Origin: CAIYRG01 sp035632215
GTDB lineage: Bacteria; Pseudomonadota; Alphaproteobacteria; Micropepsales; Micropepsaceae
Direction: 5' to 3'
Length of the DNA stretch: 8,956 bases
Assembly (NCBI GenBank): GCA_035632215.1
Contig: DASQHF010000084.1
Coordinates: forward strand, 1 to 8,956
The position numbers and the translations under genes were made by a program. This document shows, piece by piece, positions 5,463 to 8,956 of the stretch. Every line of letters begins with the position of its first letter. The first letter of the stretch is position 1. The notes under the pieces were generated by a model that searched no databases, was not told the DNA's origin, and saw only the letters and a list, made by a program, of their open reading frames with translations.

Positions 5463-7289
5463 TCATTCCGCTTCGGCTTTTGCCTTCTTGCGCAAATGGG
5501 GCAGAAGCGCGCGCTTGCGCAGGCGGATGGATTCGGGCGTCACCTCGACGAGCTCGTCGTCCTGGATATAGGCGATCGACTGCTCGAGCGTGGGCGGGAT
5601 GACGGGCGTCAAGCGCACCGCCTCGTCCTTCGCATGCGTGCGGATATTGGTGAGCTGCTTCGACCGCAACGGATTCACGTCGAGGTCGTTGTCGCGCGAG
5701 TTCTCGCCGATAATCATGCCTTGATAGACGCGCGTGCCGGGCACGATGAAGAGCCTCCCTCGCTCCTCGAGATACCAGAGCGCATAAGCGACGGATTCGC
5801 CGTCATCGGTGGAGACGAGAACACCGTTGCGCCGGCCTTCGATCGGACCCTTGTAGGGCGCGTAGCCATGAAACATGCGGTTCAAGACGCCCGTGCCGCG
5901 CGTATCGGTCATGAACTCGCCGTGATAGCCGATGAGCCCGCGCGAGGGCGCGTGGAAAACGAGCCGCGTCTTGCCGGCACCGGTCGCGCGCATGTCGCGC
6001 ATCTCGCCCTTGCGCTGCGAGATTTTCTCGATCACAACGCCGGCATAAGGCTCGTCGACATCGATTGTCACTTCCTCGATCGGCTCGAGCCGCTGCCCGG
6101 TCTTGGGATCGTTGCGATAAAGGACGCGCGGGCGCGAGATGGCGAGCTCGAAGCCTTCGCGCCGCATGGTTTCGATGAGCACGCCCAATTGCAGCTCGCC
6201 CCGGCCCGAAACCTCGTAAGTCGCCTCGCTCGTCTCCCGCACATGAATGGCGACGTTGCCCTCCGCCTCGCGCAGGAGACGGTCGCGGATGACGCGGCTC
6301 TGCACCTTGTCCCCTTCGCGGCCTGCAAGCGGGGAATCGTTCACCGACACGGTAATGGCAAGCGTCGGCGGGTCGATGGGATGCGCAGGCAACGCCTCCT
6401 CGACCTCGATGTCGCAGAGCGTGTCGGCAACGGTCGCGTCGGTCAGCCCCGCTATCGCGACGATGTCACCGGCTTCGGCCCGTTCGGTCGGTACCCGTGC
6501 AAGACCCCGGAAGGAGAGCAGCTTGGTCGCACGAGCGCGCTCGATGACGCGCCCGTCGCCCGACAGCGCTTTGATCTGCCGGTTCACCGTGATCGCGCCC
6601 GATTCGATCCGGCCCGTGAGCACGCGGCCGAGATAGGGATCGGCTTCGAGTGTCGTCACCAGCATCGTAAAGGGGTAGGCGTCGCCGGCTCGCTCGATGG
6701 CTTTCGGAGCCGGGACATCGGCGACGATACGGTCGAACAAAGGCGATAGATCGAGGCGTTTGTCCTTGAGATCCGCGACGGCCCAGCCTTGACGCCCGGA
6801 CGCATAGAGCACGTGAAAATCGAGCTGGTAGTCGTTTGCTTCGAGCGCCAGAAAGAGGTCGAAGATCTCTTCGAGCGTTTCCTTCGGCCGCGCGTCCTGG
6901 CGGTCGATCTTGTTGATGACGACGATCGGCTTCAGCCCGAGCTTCAGGGCTTTGGAGAGCACGAACTTCGTCTGCGGCATCACCGATTCCGCCGCGTCCA
7001 CCAGGAGCACGACGCCGTCCACCATGGACAGGATGCGCTCCACCTCGCCGCCGAAATCGGCATGGCCCGGGGTATCGACGATGTTGATGCGCGTGCCCTT
7101 CCAGTCGACACTGGTGCACTTGGCGAGGATCGTGATGCCGCGCTCGCGCTCGAGATCGTTCGAATCGAGCGCACGCTCCTGGACCTGTTGATTATCCCGA
7201 ACAGCGCCCGATTGCTTCAAGAGCTGGTCGACGAGCGTGGTCTTCCCGTGGTCGACATGGGCAATGATGGCGATGTTGCGAATGTCCAT
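5463..7289 (-). CDS. typA: translational GTPase TypA/BipA
   Basis: This 608-residue protein is a full-length TypA/BipA, a ribosome-associated GTPase related to EF-G and LepA that supports ribosome assembly and translation under stress such as cold. The G domain fills residues 1 to about 195: P-loop AHVDHGKTT (10-18), G2 region ERGITI (49-54), DTPGH (72-76), NKID (126-129) and the G5-like YASG (162-165). It is followed by a domain-II beta barrel (about 205-290), EF-G domain III and V-like parts (SGRGELQLGVL; SRGLIGYHGEFMTDTRGTG) and the TypA-specific C-terminal domain (NPLRSKQLTNIR...). The C-terminus is a short charged KKAKAEAE tail. The ATG at 7289 has AAGG 5 nt upstream. The downstream phosphatase gene follows after 25 nt. 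A sigma-70-like promoter lies upstream at 7374-7402. Confidence 0.98.
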   Translation of the reverse strand: MDIRNIAIIAHVDHGKTTLVDQLLKQSGAVRDNQQVQERALDSNDLERERGITILAKCTSVDWKGTRINIVDTPGHADFGGEVERILSMVDGVVLLVDAAESVMPQTKFVLSKALKLGLKPIVVINKIDRQDARPKETLEEIFDLFLALEANDYQLDFHVLYASGRQGWAVADLKDKRLDLSPLFDRIVADVPAPKAIERAGDAYPFTMLVTTLEADPYLGRVLTGRIESGAITVNRQIKALSGDGRVIERARATKLLSFRGLARVPTERAEAGDIVAIAGLTDATVADTLCDIEVEEALPAHPIDPPTLAITVSVNDSPLAGREGDKVQSRVIRDRLLREAEGNVAIHVRETSEATYEVSGRGELQLGVLIETMRREGFELAISRPRVLYRNDPKTGQRLEPIEEVTIDVDEPYAGVVIEKISQRKGEMRDMRATGAGKTRLVFHAPSRGLIGYHGEFMTDTRGTGVLNRMFHGYAPYKGPIEGRRNGVLVSTDDGESVAYALWYLEERGRLFIVPGTRVYQGMIIGENSRDNDLDVNPLRSKQLTNIRTHAKDEAVRLTPVIPPTLEQSIAYIQDDELVEVTPESIRLRKRALLPHLRKKAKAEAE

Positions 7290-7373
7290 GACGGCCTTAA
7301 CTAGAGCGAGAATGTTTAAGATTTGGCGCGGGCACGCCCGAATCGTGCGGACGCGAGCGCCAGAGAGCCGCGG

Positions 7374-7402
7374 CTTATATAGGCGCTATTTTCCTCCGGC
7401 AA
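7374..7402 (-). promoter_or_regulatory. candidate sigma-70-type promoter for typA (and hisN)
   Basis: On the minus strand, TTGCCG (7397-7402) is followed by a 17-nt spacer and TATAAG (7374-7379). This is close to the alphaproteobacterial housekeeping pattern TTG-N17-18-TATnnT. It overlaps the very end of the upstream glycosyltransferase gene and would give a typA leader of roughly 78 nt. It was found by eye only. Confidence 0.4.
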
Positions 7403-8458
7403 TGGCGCGGTGAAGCATCTCCGCCGATCACCTCGCCCAAGGCGAGATTGTCCAAGAACGGCTCGGCCGAGGCGCGCCAAGAGTGCTGGAGCGCAAATTC
7501 CCGGCATAACAAACGAGAAATCGTGAGCCCTTGGAGGCAAGCGACGCGCAAATCCTGGTTCAGCGCGGCAACGGGCGTCATCGCCCAGCACGTTCAACGT
7601 GGCCGGCGCGGGATAGGCCGCGACAGGAACGCCGGAGGCGAGGGCCTCGAGCAGAACGAGCCCGAATGTATCGGTGCGGCTGGGGAAGACGAAAACATCG
7701 CTCGCAGCGTAGTACGAGGCGAGCTCATTGTCCGATTTTCGCCCGAGAAAATGGGTTCCTGGAAACCGTGCCTGAAGCTCGGCGCGTGAAGGCCCTTCGC
7801 CGATCACGATCTTGCTACCGGGAAGATCAAGCGAAAGGAAATCGGCAAGCCCCTTCTCTACCGCAACCCGGCCCACATAAAGGAACACGGGCCCCTCAAG
7901 GTTCAAGCCGTATCGGCAATAGCCGTCTTTGTCCCCAGGCCGGAATAGATCGGCATCGACCCCGCGCCACCACGGCACAAGGTTCTTAAAACCGTGACGC
8001 TCGAGCTCTTGTCTTAGCGACGCGGTGGCGACCATCGTCGCGCAAGCCGCGCCATGGAACCGCTTAAGCACCCCAAACACAGCCGATTCGGGAATGAACG
8101 GGAAACGCGCGTGGACGTAATCGGGAAAGCGCGTGTGAAACGACGTTGTAAACGGAAAGCATCGCTTGAGACAGATCGCGCGCGCGGCAAGACCTAGCGA
8201 GCCTTCCGTAGCGATATGAATCGCGTCGGGCTCGTATTCATTGATGGTTCGGATGAGTCTCGAGCGAGGAAAGACGGCGAGACGAATTTCGGGATAGGTC
8301 GGGAGCGGCAGTGTCCGGTGATTCTCAGCCGTGGCGAAGCGAATGGCGTGACCAAGGGCGGTCAGTTCACGGCCGACCGATTGAAGCGCGCGAACGATGC
8401 CATTGATCTGTGGCGTCCACGCATCCGTGACGATGAGCACTTTCAACCGCGCACGCAT
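7375..8458 (-). CDS. GT4-family glycosyltransferase, interrupted by a single-base frameshift near its 3' end
   Basis: Residues 1-293 read as an intact GT-B family-4 glycosyltransferase. They include VLIVTDAWTPQINGIVR at the N-terminus, DAIHIATEGSLGLAAR (78-93), TTSFHTRFPDY (104-114), RGVDADLFRP (165-174), LYVGRVAVEKGL (193-204), IGEGPSRAEL (219-228) and the donor-site block RTDTFGLVLLEALASGVPV (261-279). After LGD (about 7580) the original frame continues to a stop at 7316 but loses all family resemblance. The frame one base further on carries the expected C-terminus (VAALNQDLRVAC...ALQHSWRASAEPFLDNLA) and stops at 7375. Removing one base near 7576-7582 would give one 360-residue protein of normal length. 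The ATG at 8458 lacks a clear SD. Its likely role is transfer of a sugar to a lipid or other envelope acceptor, suggested by the family and by the LpxH-like gene 71 nt upstream. It may be a pseudogene or carry a sequencing error. Confidence 0.85.
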
Positions 8459-8506
8459 CTTGGAGCGGGCGCTTCGAGCGGCGCGCTAAACAAAGGGGGG
8501 TGATTC

Positions 8507-8529
8507 ACGGCGCGTGCGCGCGACGCCGT
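8507..8529. repeat. GC-rich inverted repeat just after the phosphoesterase stop
   Basis: ACGGCG (8507-8512) and CGCCGT (8524-8529) form a perfect 6-bp stem with an 11-nt loop, directly after the stop codon at 8530. On the minus strand, a T-rich stretch (CCCCCCTTTTGTTT) follows only about 6-18 nt after the stem. It could be a weak terminator or attenuator between the phosphoesterase and the glycosyltransferase, but it is not canonical. Confidence 0.35.
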
Positions 8530-8956
8530 TCAAGCGGCCGCTGGTGCTAACTCCTGGAGCGGCGCGGGGATCGGCGTGGAATCGCGATCGCGGATAGTAG
8601 TCGTCCAGCGCACGATCTCGAGGCGTCCCCTCACATCCTCGGTCATCGCAGAGCAGCTCTCTACCCAGTCGCCGTCATTGCAATACAGCGCGCCATCGAT
8701 CAGCTTGATCTGCGCATGATGGATGTGGCCGCACACAACCCCATCCAGGCCGCTTGCGTGTGCGGCGCGCGCGATGGTCTTCTCGAAATCGGCGATGAAC
8801 TTGGCCGCGTTTTTCACCTTGTGCTTCAAGTAAGCTGAGAGCGACCAATAGGGCAGTCCTAGCAGGCGTCGGCCTGCATTGAAGAGCTCGTTAAGCACCA
8901 GCGCCAGCGTGTAGGCCCGAACGCCGATATGTGCGAGCCAGGGCGCAAGCGCCATG
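8530..8956 (-). CDS. LpxH-like metallophosphoesterase (UDP-2,3-diacylglucosamine diphosphatase family), N-terminus outside window
   Basis: These are the last 142 or so codons of a calcineurin-like phosphoesterase; the frame is still open at the right edge, so the ATG at 8955 is internal and the metal-binding N-terminal half is missing. Visible family landmarks are LGLPYWSLSAYLKHKVKNA (32-50 of the visible part), the metal-binding GHIHHA (76-81) and the NDGDWVESC signature (93-101), which is typical of COG2908 phosphoesterases. Canonical LpxH cleaves UDP-2,3-diacylglucosamine to lipid X in lipid A synthesis at the inner membrane. Many alphaproteobacteria use LpxI for that step, so this paralogue may act on another nucleotide-lipid or lipid pyrophosphate. 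It ends in a Pro/Ala-rich tail and sits directly upstream of the GT4 gene, which suggests a shared lipid-modifying role. Confidence 0.85.
   Translation of the reverse strand, partial: MALAPWLAHIGVRAYTLALVLNELFNAGRRLLGLPYWSLSAYLKHKVKNAAKFIADFEKTIARAAHASGLDGVVCGHIHHAQIKLIDGALYCNDGDWVESCSAMTEDVRGRLEIVRWTTTIRDRDSTPIPAPLQELAPAAA

Noticed and set aside
5460..6749. A 429-codon plus-strand frame opposite typA
   Set aside because: It is the antisense shadow of the highly conserved typA gene; its His/Arg/Asp-rich translation has no family resemblance and arises from GC-rich codon bias.
6789..7304. A 171-codon plus-strand frame opposite the 5' end of typA
   Set aside because: It lies entirely over the typA GTPase domain and upstream leader and has no family features.

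Overview
The window looks like a core chromosomal stretch of a GC-rich alphaproteobacterium, most likely in the Hyphomicrobiales (Rhizobiales). The evidence is the protein style: a rhizobial class-A Hsp20 with a heat-shock promoter and a ROSE-like leader, an LpxH-like phosphoesterase beside a family-4 glycosyltransferase, and a PldB-type lysophospholipase. The genus cannot be named from the sequence. No phage, insertion sequence, tRNA, rRNA or CRISPR array was seen.

Layout. Bases 1-514 (minus) hold the 5' part of a sigma-factor-like protein that runs off the left edge and appears to carry two sigma region-2-like repeats. Next, on the minus strand, is an HSL-family alpha/beta hydrolase (717-1667) whose nucleophile serine is replaced by glycine. 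A clear intrinsic terminator (1860-1894) closes an hsp20 gene (1922-2389). That gene has an RpoH-type promoter and a roughly 99-nt structured leader in which a hairpin sequesters the ribosome binding site. Upstream are two adjacent paralogous small membrane proteins of unknown function (2542-2961 and 3077-3478).

The only plus-strand gene is a lysophospholipase-like hydrolase (3645-4646), divergent from the membrane-protein pair. It converges on a HisN-type phosphatase (4643-5437), and the two stop codons share the four bases CTAA. The phosphatase follows the translational GTPase gene typA (5463-7289) by 25 nt and is probably co-transcribed with it. Upstream lie a GT4 glycosyltransferase (7375-8458) interrupted by a one-base frameshift near 7573-7586, and the 3' part of an LpxH-like metallophosphoesterase (8530-8956) that enters from the right edge.

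Functionally the window mixes stress response (Hsp20, TypA), envelope or lipid metabolism (phosphoesterase, glycosyltransferase, lysophospholipase) and histidine biosynthesis (HisN). I see no single new multi-gene system. The best second-look items are the serine-less hydrolase, the ROSE-like leader, the tandem sigma-like domains, the duplicated membrane proteins and the frameshifted glycosyltransferase.
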